From contig CM020619.1 in NCBI GenBank assembly GCA_009829735.1, positions 30,959,751 through 31,023,750 on the forward strand: a stretch of DNA of 64,000 nt. Reading direction: 5' to 3'. This document shows, one piece after another, positions 1 to 9,898 of this stretch (position 1 is its first letter; the number at the start of each line of letters is the position of its first letter). The translations under genes were made by a program, and so were the position numbers. The notes under the pieces were generated by a model, which saw only the letters and a list, made by a program, of their open reading frames with translations, did not search any database and was not told where the DNA came from. Source of the stretch: Pyropia yezoensis (Eukaryota; Rhodophyta; Bangiophyceae; Bangiales; Bangiaceae).

Positions 1-1
1 C

Positions 2-3000
2 ATGGGCAACGGAGGCGGCGGCGGTGGTGGGGGGGGTGGCAGCGGCGGCGGCGGCATTGGCGGCGGCGGCGGTGGCGGCGGCGGCAGTGTCAATGGGAGC
101 ACCTACCCCCCCGCAGCGCACGCGCACGCGCACGCGCATGCCCACGGTGGCCACCACGGGCACGCACTCCACCACGGGCACCATGGGCATCTACCCCCCC
201 CCGGGGGCGGCGGCGGCGGCGGCAGTGGCGGCAGCGGCGGTGGCGGTGGCGGTGGCGGTGGCGGTGGCGGTAGCGGCGGGGGCGCGCTCCCCCCCCACCC
301 CCCCCCCAGCGCGGGCTCCATGGTCCGCACCAGCATCCCGCTGCCGCCGCGCCTCGACACCCGCGCGTTTGGCCCCGACCCGCCCGTCGCGGCCGCCCGC
401 ATTAGCGCCGCCACCGGCGCGCGGTGCTTCCTCGACCGCAGCCGGCGGGTGGTGCTGCTTGCGGGCGACGCGGCGGGGGTTCGGGCGGCAACCGCCGCGT
501 GGGCGGCCCTGCTGGGGGGACTGGTGGGGGCGGCGGGGGGGGGGGCGGGGGGGGCGCCCCCGCCGCCGCCGCCGCCCCCCGCCTGGGGTGCCGCCGCCCG
601 CGCGGCGAGCCTGGCCTACTCGCCCGTAAAGGGACGGCCGGGGGTGGCCGCTGCGGCGGCCGCTGCGGCGACGTCTGCCAAGGGCGCGCCGCCACCGCCG
701 CTACCGGCGGCGGCTGCGGGTGGGGCTCCCGCGACGGCGGCGGTGGTGGCGACGGCGACGGCGACGGCGCCTGCCCAGTCGTCTGATCCGCCGGCGGGGG
801 GGGGGCGGCCTGCGGCCGCCCCCCCTGGCACCCCCCCGCGGCCCGTGGTAGCGCCCGCCTTGGCGCCGCCGCGGCCGCCGCCCGCCCGTGCCGCCGCGGC
901 GACGGTGACGGCGGCGGCAGCTACCAAACGCACTCGTCGGATACAGGTGGGCGTCAACGGCAACGGCAACGGCAGGAGTGGCGGCGGCGGCTCCCCGCCG
1001 CCGCCACCCCTACGCACACCCTCCCGGTCGCCCCCACCTGCGGCTTTGCGGCCGGGTCCACCGCCGACAGCAGCCGCCGGCACAGCCGCCGCCGCTGCCG
1101 CCGCCGCTGCCGCCGCCGCCGCGGGGGTGGCGTCCCGGCCTCGGCCGGCTGGCCACGGCGCCCCCCCCCCCGACTCTTCCGCTTGTAGTACGCGGTCTTT
1201 TGGCGCCGAGTCGGCCGGCCCACCGACGCCGCCGTCGGTGGCATCGTCCGTAGCGGGCGACGGCGATCTTGCTGCCGCCGGCCGCGGGAATGTGGCCGAC
1301 AGTTGCGCCGCGTTTGACCCGCCGTTGGGAGCGAGGGGCGACGCCCGCGACGGTGATGGGCGGGGTGTGGTGGTTAGGCGAGTACCTGTCACGGTCGATC
1401 CGGCCGAGGCGTCTGGTGCCCCTCCCGCTACCGACGCTGCCAGCCTGTCGGCGGTCAGCGCCGGGGAGGACGAGGGTGACGAGGGTGACAGCCTTTGTGG
1501 CGCCAGCAATGACAGCATTAGCGGCAGCAACCTCAGACCGGCGGATATGGGCAGCTTTGACGACGGGCTCAGCGACAGCAGCGACGGCAGCAACGGTGCG
1601 GACGTTGGCGGCGGCGCGGGCGGGGTGGCTGCCAGCCGCTTTGTGAGTGCGGGCGTTGGGTCGGCTGCTGCCGCCGTGACGCGGCTACACTTTTCTCTCG
1701 CCGAGCGCCGTGCATTTGACGACCTTGTCGCTCCTCAGTCGGCCGCCGTGGTGACGAACGGGGCCCTACCAAACGGCTTGACTATCAACGCCGCGTCGGC
1801 CGCCGCTGGCGGTGCCACCTGCCCCTCCGTTGTCCGTTCTGCCATCCCTTCTGGCTCCCCCACGCCGGGTGTCGCCCTCTCTTCCGCTGACTGTGCCGTC
1901 GCGGGCGCCACTGGTGACGATGTCGAGGACGCTCCTCCTCCACTGGCAGCTCCGGGCCTGTACGCCCCCGACGCGGGCGCTGATCTATTCGCCGACGCAG
2001 ACGTGACGGCGGTGTTCAGTTCGGCGTTTGGCGTACTCCACGGCGCACGGTTTGTGGCCCGTCGGGAGGTGGACGGGTTTGAGGACACGGGTGGGGTCGG
2101 TGGCGGGGGCGGGGCCGGCGCTGGCGTTGATGGTCGGCCGGCCGGGGGGGGGGTGCTCCTTCCCGCCCTCGAAGCGGGTACAGCCTGGGCCGCTGCTGCC
2201 GCGGGCAGGGGTGGCGCCGGTGGAGCAGGCCGCGGGGGCGCCACGGACGCGGCGGCGGTTTCGGCGGCTGCCGTGGCCGCTGCCACCGCCGCGGCTGCTC
2301 TTTCGGCCGACGCGGACGGCGGGCGGGCGGCGATTGCCGCGCGCGGCATTGGTATCGGAAGCAAGGGCGGCGGCGACGGCAGCATTGGTGGCTTTGGCCC
2401 CCCCCTGGGCAGTGCCGGCGCCAGCATGGATGAGGAGGAGCTGGTGGACGAGTTTTACGTCGACCGCCTGGTGGCCACCTTTCGGCGCATGGAGGGGGAC
2501 GACCGCACTGCCCGGCGGGCCGTCCACGCGCTGGCGGCAGGGGTGGACCGCCTGCGGCGGGTGGCCGAGGCGGTGTCCCCGATGGTGCGCGCTTCGCTGA
2601 AGGTGGGCGGCCGCCGCCGTAGCGGGGACGCGTGGCCACCGGCGGGGGGGGGAGGCGCTGTGGCGCATTCCCCCGCCGCCGCGCGGCTGGCGGCAGAGGT
2701 TGGGGCGGACCGGGCGGCGTCTCGGCCACCCCTACTGACGCTCTCCCCGCCCGCCACCCCGACCACGACCTTGGCCGCCGCCTCTTTTACGGCCCGCGCC
2801 GCCGCCACCCCCCCCCCCGCCGCTGCCCCCTCTGCGGCCGCGGTGGCCTCGCCCGCCGCCGCTGCTCCCCCCCAACCACCTTGCACCCCCACCGGCCCCG
2901 TTCCACGGCGGTTGCGCGCGCTGGAACACACAGACATTGCCGCTGCGTTCAACCACCTCCTCGCTGCAGCCACTCGGGCCTACGTATCGGGCGGGGGCGG

Positions 3001-4459
3001 GCGCGTCAAGCTGCGGGCGCACCTTGGCACGCACGCATTTTGGGCGCCAGACGCCGACGCTGCCCCCGCGGGGGCGGGTGACAGCGGAAATGGCGGCAGC
3101 GCCCCCACCGGCGCGCGGTCGGTGCTGGCCACGCCGGGTGCGTTTGTGCCCTTTTCCGTCCTGCACGGGGTGCCCCTCGTCGGACGCTCCCCGCCCGCGG
3201 CAGCAGGTGTAGACGCGGCCGCTGCGGGTGGCGATGACGTGGCGGCCGCTGCATCGGTCGACGCGCCCGACGCGCCCCCCCCCATTGGCACTGCGTTTTC
3301 TCCCCACGTGCCGCGACCGCAATGGCACCGGCTGCTCTTTTCCGCCAAGACGCGCCTCCGCCTGACCGCGTCTGCGCCGCGCAAGGAGGTGCTGGTGCTC
3401 CTCGTACGGGATCTCGCCCGGGGGGTCACTTACCACGCCAAGTGCTCGCTGGTGCCGCCGCCGCCGCCGCCACCACCCCCGCCGCCGCCACCACCGCCGC
3501 CACCGCCGCGCGCGGCGGGTGGTGCCGGCACCGGCCGCACTGTCCGAGTGGCGGGCACAGGCGCGGGTGCCGCATCGGCAGCCGCCCCGCCGCTGCCGTC
3601 GCCACCACCGCCGTCGCTGCCGCTTCCACTGTCGCCGCCGCCACCGTCGCCGTCGCCGTCGCCGCCACTGCCGCCACCGCCACTGGCTACCGCCGCCGCC
3701 GCCGCTGCTGCCGCCGCCACCGCCGCGGACGCGGGCGCGGGCACCCCCGCGGGCGCAGATGATCTGCGGCTGCAGCTCGAGTCACTCCGGTACGCGCCCG
3801 TTGGCGTGGCGGCGCTGTCGCTCGTGTCCCCCACCCCCCAGCCGTCTGTGCGACTGGAGCTGGTGCGAGAACAGCACGTTGGCGAGCGCCCTGCGCCACC
3901 GCTGACGGCCCCCACCGACGGCTACCACGGGCGGCTAGGGGGGCGGGGGGCACGCCCCCGCCCCCCGCTTCCCTCCCCTTCCCCCCCTTCGCCGGCTGAC
4001 GCCCCCGCCGCCGATGGGGTCGTCACCTCACTCTCCGCATCCCCCCAGGACAGCGCCGCCGAGGAGGAGGCGGCGCTGCTGGCGTTTGTGGCTGCCTGCC
4101 GGTGGCGCACTGAAGCCGCCCGCGGCACCGACCCGTTTGGCACCACGGTTGTGGACGGGTCACTGCGGCTGGGCGACGGCTCCCCCGGCGGGCCGGCGGC
4201 TCCCCCCCCCGGCCTGGCGCTCGTTGGCGTCCGCCGCGTGTCGTCTGAGCGGCTGGTCGGGGAGCTGGCCGGCCGGGCGGTGCGGCTCAAGCTGTCCACC
4301 GTTGCCGCAGGCGTTGGCGCCGCCCACTGCGAGGCCGCCGTTGCGCTGCCGGGCGTCAACGCGGCGGGCGTGCACGCGGCGGCGGTGGGGGACCTGCTCG
4401 CCCTCCACGCGGTGCTCACCCGGATGGTCGCCGAGGTGGTCCAGTTCCGCGCGTCCTGA
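2..4459 (+). CDS. Large low-complexity protein of unknown function, 5' end uncertain
   Basis: An open frame of 1485 codons runs from an ATG at base 2 to a TGA at 4457-4459. The window starts at base 1, so the true start may lie upstream. The first 100 residues are Gly and His runs. A short globular stretch at about residues 107-172 has a KH-like alternation of hydrophobics but no visible GXXG loop. Further ordered-looking islands occur around residues 815-880 (acidic, helical), 970-1130 and 1300-1485. They are separated by Ala, Gly, Pro and poly-Pro runs, including 18 or more consecutive prolines near residue 1160. The C-terminal third has beta-rich segments typical of a folded domain, but I cannot name a family. 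The frame stays open through many GC homopolymers, which supports real coding, although GC-rich DNA also favours long open frames by chance. Confidence 0.55.
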   Translation: MGNGGGGGGGGGGSGGGGIGGGGGGGGGSVNGSTYPPAAHAHAHAHAHGGHHGHALHHGHHGHLPPPGGGGGGGSGGSGGGGGGGGGGGGSGGGALPPHPPPSAGSMVRTSIPLPPRLDTRAFGPDPPVAAARISAATGARCFLDRSRRVVLLAGDAAGVRAATAAWAALLGGLVGAAGGGAGGAPPPPPPPPAWGAAARAASLAYSPVKGRPGVAAAAAAAATSAKGAPPPPLPAAAAGGAPATAAVVATATATAPAQSSDPPAGGGRPAAAPPGTPPRPVVAPALAPPRPPPARAAAATVTAAAATKRTRRIQVGVNGNGNGRSGGGGSPPPPPLRTPSRSPPPAALRPGPPPTAAAGTAAAAAAAAAAAAAGVASRPRPAGHGAPPPDSSACSTRSFGAESAGPPTPPSVASSVAGDGDLAAAGRGNVADSCAAFDPPLGARGDARDGDGRGVVVRRVPVTVDPAEASGAPPATDAASLSAVSAGEDEGDEGDSLCGASNDSISGSNLRPADMGSFDDGLSDSSDGSNGADVGGGAGGVAASRFVSAGVGSAAAAVTRLHFSLAERRAFDDLVAPQSAAVVTNGALPNGLTINAASAAAGGATCPSVVRSAIPSGSPTPGVALSSADCAVAGATGDDVEDAPPPLAAPGLYAPDAGADLFADADVTAVFSSAFGVLHGARFVARREVDGFEDTGGVGGGGGAGAGVDGRPAGGGVLLPALEAGTAWAAAAAGRGGAGGAGRGGATDAAAVSAAAVAAATAAAALSADADGGRAAIAARGIGIGSKGGGDGSIGGFGPPLGSAGASMDEEELVDEFYVDRLVATFRRMEGDDRTARRAVHALAAGVDRLRRVAEAVSPMVRASLKVGGRRRSGDAWPPAGGGGAVAHSPAAARLAAEVGADRAASRPPLLTLSPPATPTTTLAAASFTARAAATPPPAAAPSAAAVASPAAAAPPQPPCTPTGPVPRRLRALEHTDIAAAFNHLLAAATRAYVSGGGGRVKLRAHLGTHAFWAPDADAAPAGAGDSGNGGSAPTGARSVLATPGAFVPFSVLHGVPLVGRSPPAAAGVDAAAAGGDDVAAAASVDAPDAPPPIGTAFSPHVPRPQWHRLLFSAKTRLRLTASAPRKEVLVLLVRDLARGVTYHAKCSLVPPPPPPPPPPPPPPPPPPRAAGGAGTGRTVRVAGTGAGAASAAAPPLPSPPPPSLPLPLSPPPPSPSPSPPLPPPPLATAAAAAAAAATAADAGAGTPAGADDLRLQLESLRYAPVGVAALSLVSPTPQPSVRLELVREQHVGERPAPPLTAPTDGYHGRLGGRGARPRPPLPSPSPPSPADAPAADGVVTSLSASPQDSAAEEEAALLAFVAACRWRTEAARGTDPFGTTVVDGSLRLGDGSPGGPAAPPPGLALVGVRRVSSERLVGELAGRAVRLKLSTVAAGVGAAHCEAAVALPGVNAAGVHAAAVGDLLALHAVLTRMVAEVVQFRAS

Positions 4460-5051
4460 TTGGAGAGGTGCGTGGGGCGACCGCGGCAGGGCATGGGAGA
4501 GAGAACCCGCTCGCCCCCCGTTTTTGTGGCTGCCCGTTTCTTTGCTTTGTTTTGTGGTTGCTCCGCTGTGCCCCCCACCCCAGCAGCGGCGCTTGGCGGC
4601 ACGCGGTTCTGTTACCTCCCTTTTTCTTTTTCTCCTATTTTCTTTTCTTCTTTTCATCCGTCTCCACCCCTGGTTCTTTCTTGCCCTTGCCTTGTTCATG
4701 TTGTTTTGCTGTTGTCGGTACAGTTCATAGGGGGTGCCCGACGCCGTGCGCAGGCGGGTCGGCCCCGTGTTTGTTTTTCCTCGTCCTTGTCACACCGGGC
4801 TGCTTCCCCAAGGCGACGGTGACGGTCCGGCCACGGCGCCGTGTGCGTCCCCCCACGACCACGCCGTCCCCCGCCGCGCCCTTCACGCTGGCCCCGCATC
4901 CCATCGTGCCCCTCACCCAACACCTCACTTGTGGCCACCGACTGATTGCTCCTTGAAGCTTCCCGCCGTGCCAACCACTGGCTGCTGCGCGCGCGCTACA
5001 CCCACGCCAACCACCAAAGGGGTTGCGCAAAATGAAAGGGGGATAAGCTAC
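4460..5051. other. Spacer without a recognised gene
   Basis: No supported gene. A pyrimidine-rich stretch with T runs (about 4611-4690) follows the stop of the upstream gene and may belong to its 3' UTR. Confidence 0.5.
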
Positions 5052-5714
5052 TTAGAGGTCTGGCGGCAGCAGCCCCGCCCGCCGTGCTCGGCCGTGCGCG
5101 GCGAGCGCGGCTTTCAGCTTGCGGTGGCCCGCCGGGTCAACCACCTCCGTCCACGCAAGGAGCTTTCGCACAAACGTCGAGCGGGCCGGGCAGGCACCCA
5201 GTCCCAGGTCGGGAGAGATGGCCGCCGCTCCCCTCCCGGCGTAATCGCCCTCACCATGGTCGACGTGGTCGTTGCCGTCGCCGTCGCCGTCGCGCACGTA
5301 GGTGCGCAGGACATACGCTACCAGCTGGGCGGTGGCTTCCGTAATCATATCTTCGGGCAGCCGCATGTAGTCGACAAACTGCGCGCCGTAGCCGGGGTAG
5401 TGAAGGCAACGAAAGGCGGCGACCAGCTTGTGGAGCGGGTGCACCACGACGAGCTGCTCGGCATCGTTGCCGGGCACCGGCGGCGGGGGAATGACCCACT
5501 ACTGCTCAGTCTTGATGTCCTCATAGATGACGACGAAGGAGGGACGCGGGAGGAAGAAGCGGCGCCGAAAGTCCTTGTCGTCGTACAAGGGGGGGCGGCC
5601 GTTGACCCCAAAGTGGTCGGCCCGGATGGTGAGAAACCCCTCCGCCACGGCGGCCGCGACGCGCGCTCGCTCGGCGGCCGACGGTGCCGCCGGGGGGTGC
5701 TCCCCGCTATCCAT
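5052..5714 (-). pseudogene. PIF/Harbinger transposase N-terminal fragment, interrupted by TAG
   Basis: Read on the minus strand from the ATG at 5714, the frame gives an N-terminal region with the FRRRF motif and then a helical block (LHKLVAAFRCLHYPG..., ...RLPED...) of the kind found before the catalytic domain in PIF/Harbinger (plant transposon protein) transposases. An in-frame TAG at 5499-5501 splits it, and reading continues in the same frame to a stop at 5052. The DDE nuclease core is absent, so at most about 220 codons of the usual 350-450 remain. I saw no terminal inverted repeats. This is a decayed, truncated copy. The family call rests on motif resemblance only. Confidence 0.5.
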
Positions 5715-7135
5715 CTCGCAGTGGGAGTGCTGTGGCGGCGGTGCCCGCGTCCCGGTCGTTTCCTTGCAACCGCTGAGGGTTCTTCGCTCGTTGGGGGGAG
5801 AGGCGGGAACTATCCAGGGGAGGCGTGGGGCACAAGTGGCGCGGGCTACAGCGAGGGGAGGGGCAGCGGCTATAGACCCGGTTTTGCCCGGAGGGCGGGC
5901 GATAGACCAGCCCGGTCGAGCGTTGATGGACAATGGTCGGGCCGGGCGCCCCTGGCGGGAGCGCATTTGTATGGCAATGAGTGGAGCCTCCTGTGCCCGC
6001 GCACGAACGGCGGGTGAGCTTTGAGGCGGAGCGATCCCAGGGGTGGGGCGTACGTATCGCCATAGATCACTGCGTTTTCGAAGGGCTGTGGGGTCATTGC
6101 ATTGACCTTGACTCGTCATTTGGGATGGGAGAAAGCGGACTTTAGAGCCCCCTTGAGCACGTGCACCGTTGCTGTAACATGTCCAGTCGGACCTTCCCGC
6201 GATGCCGGTGCATGGCGGCTTTCGGCCGTGCACTTGCGGCACGGGGACGAGTGTTGGCTGTGGCCGGAGGGGGGGCGGGGCCCGGTAGTCCTGCCGCACC
6301 ACCCGCAACTGTCACAGCCGTTCGCGACGGCGGCGGCAGCAGGCGCGCCTCACCACGAATGATGTGCGCGGTTGTGTCGGCAGGTGGGGTGGCCTGCGCG
6401 GCGGGGGGGGGGCGATTCAGCTGTGTTGCGACCCAAACTCTGCCTTTTCGGGAGGGACAAGCAATTTGATCATGCGGCCGCGCTGGTTGGACTTGCTACC
6501 GCCCCGCCGACGCCATCGTCCGCCGCGACGCGGTCACGAGCGGTTGCCAGGGAAGGCGGCAGCGGCATCGTCGGCGGAAGGTGAGGGGGGCGACGCAAGG
6601 TCTACAGCGTGCCCGGCCTGGCTGGCTGGTTAGCCCGCCGGCACCTGTAGACGCTGCTGATCCGCCATCGCCCGCCCGTCCTTCGCCACTCTCCAGTCAC
6701 CAGGCGCCGCCCGCCGGCGGCCACATTCAGAACGAGCGCGCCGAGGGGAGGAGGAAGGAGGTGAGTCACCCTGGGAGAGAAACGTTCACGAAGGAAGTCA
6801 CCGACAGCAAGAAAAAACAAAAAAAGACATACAGCACTGGGGGTTCGCCTGTGATCCCTCACCAGACTACTAACCCAGCTCGCGGACGCTTGACTTCGGA
6901 ATTCGGAATGGGATCCGGTACTTGTGTCTCGGATATGGCCGTATGTACCACGAAAGTGATTTTAACCCTATATAATGTCCCGATACTTGACATGCGCGCA
7001 CACACCCTGCAATCCACTCCCCTGCACCCAGTCTTTAGTACACCCCTCCCCCCTCCCACCTCCCACACTCCACACTGGCCGGCTTCGCCCCGCCCCACCC
7101 CCACCCACACACTCTTCCTCCCCCCGCAGAGCATC
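5715..7135. other. Spacer without a recognised gene
   Basis: About 1.4 kb with short open frames only and no family motif. Around 6740-7010 the DNA is locally AT-richer, with a purine-rich stretch near 6740-6830. This is downstream of the SOQ1-like gene and may hold its 3' UTR. Confidence 0.4.
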
Positions 7136-9898
7136 CTAGCCGCGGCCACCGACCGTGTGCTCCAGGACTACCGCCGCGTCCCCGCCGTCTGCCGCGGCCA
7201 GCACGGGGAGCTGCCACACCACCGCCTCCATCCGACACACCCCGTCAGCGCCGCAATAGTAGCAGCGCGCCTCAACTTCCAGGCCTGGCGTGTTGCCGCC
7301 CGCGGCGGGCACCGCCAGGCCGGCCGCGTTGATGACGCCCCCAGCGGGTCCCGTCTGGGACACCCTCCCGGCCGCCAGGCGGCCGGCCATGGCGCCCCCG
7401 TTGGCAACTGCGTTGACCTGCCAGGAGCTTGGCGCACCGTCGGTCCAGTGAGAGCCCACCGGCAGACGGAGGGTCACTCGAAGAGAAGTGTCGGTGCTGG
7501 CCGCTGCCGCCACCCCTTCTGGCACCGCGCCGGTGCGCACGCGCTTGCGGTTTTCAATCAGCCGCTTGCCACCGCTGCCGCCGGCGGCGGTGCCGCCCGC
7601 GGCGGCGCCTCCCCCGGCGACAGCGGCGGCGAGCACGTCAGGGATGCCGCTGACAGCCAGAGTGGAGACAGTGCCCGTTGCAACATCTACCCGCCTAACC
7701 GCCCCATTGTTGGTGTCCGCCACGTACAAGAGTTCGCCGCCCGGCACAACTGCGAGGCCACCCGGCTCCCAAAACGAGGCCCGCCCCTCGGACCCGTCCG
7801 CAGCACCCGGCCCCTTGCCACCCAGCCACCCCGCCACCGCCCCGGCCGCCACGTCGAGCCGCTTGATCTTGTGGTTGAACGAGTCGGCAACGTACACGGT
7901 GGCGCCGTCGGGGGAGGCGGCTACCCCCAGGGGGTGCTGCAGGCGGGCACGGCCGCCACGGCCGTCGGCGTCACCAAAGGCAAACAGATTGTCCGCGAGG
8001 AGGTCATCCCCGCCGGCGAGGGTGCGCGTCGGGCACGTGCCGCCAATGGTGACCGCACGAACCGACGAGGACTCCGAGTCGGCTACAACCAGCGTCGAGG
8101 AGGCACTGTCGCCATCGCCAGTGGCTTCGACAGCCGCTACGGCCAAACCACTCGGCTGGGCCCAGCATGCCGCCGCGGCCGTTCGCGCGTCCCGTTGCGC
8201 CTCACGGCCCGTGCCCGAAAAGACGGTCCACCGCGACGAAGCCAGGCGGTCGGGCGGGGTGAGCGCTCCCGACAACCCCCCGCGCGGCGCTGCGGACGCC
8301 GCCACGCCCAGCGGCAACGCCCAGAGCTGGTGTGTGCCCGCCATGGCCACCACCAGGTGAGGCGTAAGGGATCCGTCCACCGGCAGGTCCACGAGCACCG
8401 CGTCCCAGGGGGAGGACAGCCGCTGGGCAGACCCGGCCTTGCCAGCGCCATAGTCAAAGCCCTGAGTCCCATTGCCGCCAATGGTAGAGACGCCGCCCGT
8501 GTCAAGGTCCACCCGTCGCACCGCGTGGTTGTCCGTGTCGCACACATAGAGACTGCGGGTGGCGGCGTCCACGACAACGCCTTGGGGGCCTGCAAAGGAG
8601 CACCGGCCGTTGCTGGGACTGACGTCCCCTCCACTCCTGTCGCCTCCGGAACCGGGGCTGTCCTCAAAGCCGGCATCCCCCCCCGGGGATCCCCACACCG
8701 CCGTGGCTTTGCCAGTTTCCGCCTCGAGCGCCACCACCCGGTTGTGGCCTGTGTCCGCCACATACAGAGTCCGTCCGTCAGGAGAGACGGCCACCTTGCC
8801 CGGATAGCGAAGGTCCGCCAGGGTGGCGGTGGCGGAACCGCCCTTGCCCCCAGCGGTCACCCCCGCGGGCGCTGCCGGCAGGGGCGTCGTGTTGAGCACA
8901 GGTTCGTAGAATTTGAGTGCCGCTGACACCACATCCCGCACGTCTGCGTCATTGCCCTCCCCTGACCAGAGCGCCAGCAGGTTGCCTCGCGGCCCGACGA
9001 GCACCCTCGTCGGCCAACCCGTCACCCCTGTCGCCCCCCACAGCACCATCCCAGCGTCATTGACCACCGGGTGGGCCACTCCGTAGCGGGCCACTGCCGC
9101 CGCCACATTCGCCGCGTCCTTCTCCGCGTCAAACTTGGCTGAGTGAACACCGACGACGGCAAAGCCCGCGGCGGGCCCGGTCGCCGCCTCGAGCGCCGCC
9201 AGTCCCGGGAGGACGTGGTAGCAGTTAATGCAGCAGTAGGTCCAAAAGTCCAGCAGCACCACCTTGTTCTTGAGAGCGCCCCCCCACCGCAGGGGGGGCG
9301 CGTTGAACCACGCCGCGCCCCGCGGAAAGTCGGCAACGCGTACGTCTCCGCGGGCGTCGGCCTTGCGAATGTACTCGAGGGAGGATGCCGAGGGGGGGGG
9401 GAGCCCCCCGCCAGCCGTAGAGGCGCCAGCCGCAGCCGGCGCCGTTGCCGCCGACGCGGCAGCGACCCCGTTGCGCGACGGTGCCTGAGGTGCGCCAACG
9501 GCAGAGAGGACGGCGGCGGGGGAGACCAGCCGCGCCTGCGCGCGGAGGCGGACAAGGAGCGCCAGGGTGACTACCCCGAGCACACCATTGACCGCAGCCA
9601 CGGCGGTGCGGCGGGAAATGGGGCGCGCAACGCGGGCGAGGGGTCCGTCCCCGCCGTCGCCATCTCCGCCACTGCCGCTGCTGCCACCGTCGCCGCTGCC
9701 GTCGCCGTCACCACCACTGCCAGGGGCGGGGGCGCGCATGGACAGACGCGAAGCCGCAGCGGCGGGGGGGGACGCCCGCCGCAGATGGCAGGCACCCGCG
9801 GTGCCGCGCACAGGCCGGGCCACAGCCGAACGCGCCGCGACGGGGGGGAGGAAGGGCGGCGCGGCGACACCAGTAAAGGCCGCCACGGGGACCGCCAT
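7136..9898 (-). CDS. SOQ1/NHLRC2-like thioredoxin-NHL protein, probably thylakoid
   Basis: The protein is 920 residues from the ATG at 9898. This start is chosen because it begins a 55-residue Ala/Ser/Arg-rich stretch like a plastid transit peptide; the frame is open further upstream. A transmembrane helix lies at about 98-116. A thioredoxin-like domain follows (about 190-360), with the CCINC signature at about 222-226 in the context LLDFWTYCCINC. Then come NHL beta-propeller repeats (about 380-800) containing YVADTGHNR, YVCDTDNHAVR, YVADSFNHKIKR and YVADTNNGAVRR, and a beta-rich C-terminal domain. In Arabidopsis SOQ1 this Trx-like plus NHL part sits in the thylakoid lumen and suppresses a slow form of non-photochemical quenching. 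SOQ1 also has a stromal HAD phosphatase domain before the membrane helix, and none is seen here. The order transit peptide, TM, Trx, NHL supports a SOQ1-type role over the soluble animal NHLRC2. Confidence 0.8.
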   Translation of the reverse strand: MAVPVAAFTGVAAPPFLPPVAARSAVARPVRGTAGACHLRRASPPAAAASRLSMRAPAPGSGGDGDGSGDGGSSGSGGDGDGGDGPLARVARPISRRTAVAAVNGVLGVVTLALLVRLRAQARLVSPAAVLSAVGAPQAPSRNGVAAASAATAPAAAGASTAGGGLPPPSASSLEYIRKADARGDVRVADFPRGAAWFNAPPLRWGGALKNKVVLLDFWTYCCINCYHVLPGLAALEAATGPAAGFAVVGVHSAKFDAEKDAANVAAAVARYGVAHPVVNDAGMVLWGATGVTGWPTRVLVGPRGNLLALWSGEGNDADVRDVVSAALKFYEPVLNTTPLPAAPAGVTAGGKGGSATATLADLRYPGKVAVSPDGRTLYVADTGHNRVVALEAETGKATAVWGSPGGDAGFEDSPGSGGDRSGGDVSPSNGRCSFAGPQGVVVDAATRSLYVCDTDNHAVRRVDLDTGGVSTIGGNGTQGFDYGAGKAGSAQRLSSPWDAVLVDLPVDGSLTPHLVVAMAGTHQLWALPLGVAASAAPRGGLSGALTPPDRLASSRWTVFSGTGREAQRDARTAAAACWAQPSGLAVAAVEATGDGDSASSTLVVADSESSSVRAVTIGGTCPTRTLAGGDDLLADNLFAFGDADGRGGRARLQHPLGVAASPDGATVYVADSFNHKIKRLDVAAGAVAGWLGGKGPGAADGSEGRASFWEPGGLAVVPGGELLYVADTNNGAVRRVDVATGTVSTLAVSGIPDVLAAAVAGGGAAAGGTAAGGSGGKRLIENRKRVRTGAVPEGVAAAASTDTSLRVTLRLPVGSHWTDGAPSSWQVNAVANGGAMAGRLAAGRVSQTGPAGGVINAAGLAVPAAGGNTPGLEVEARCYYCGADGVCRMEAVVWQLPVLAAADGGDAAVVLEHTVGGRG

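Noticed and set aside
107..520. KH RNA-binding domain in the first protein
   Set aside because: Hydrophobic pattern only; the GXXG loop is not seen, so not claimed as a domain.
6581..8926. Plus-strand frame of about 780 codons
   Set aside because: It is antisense to the SOQ1-like gene, whose domains are unambiguous.
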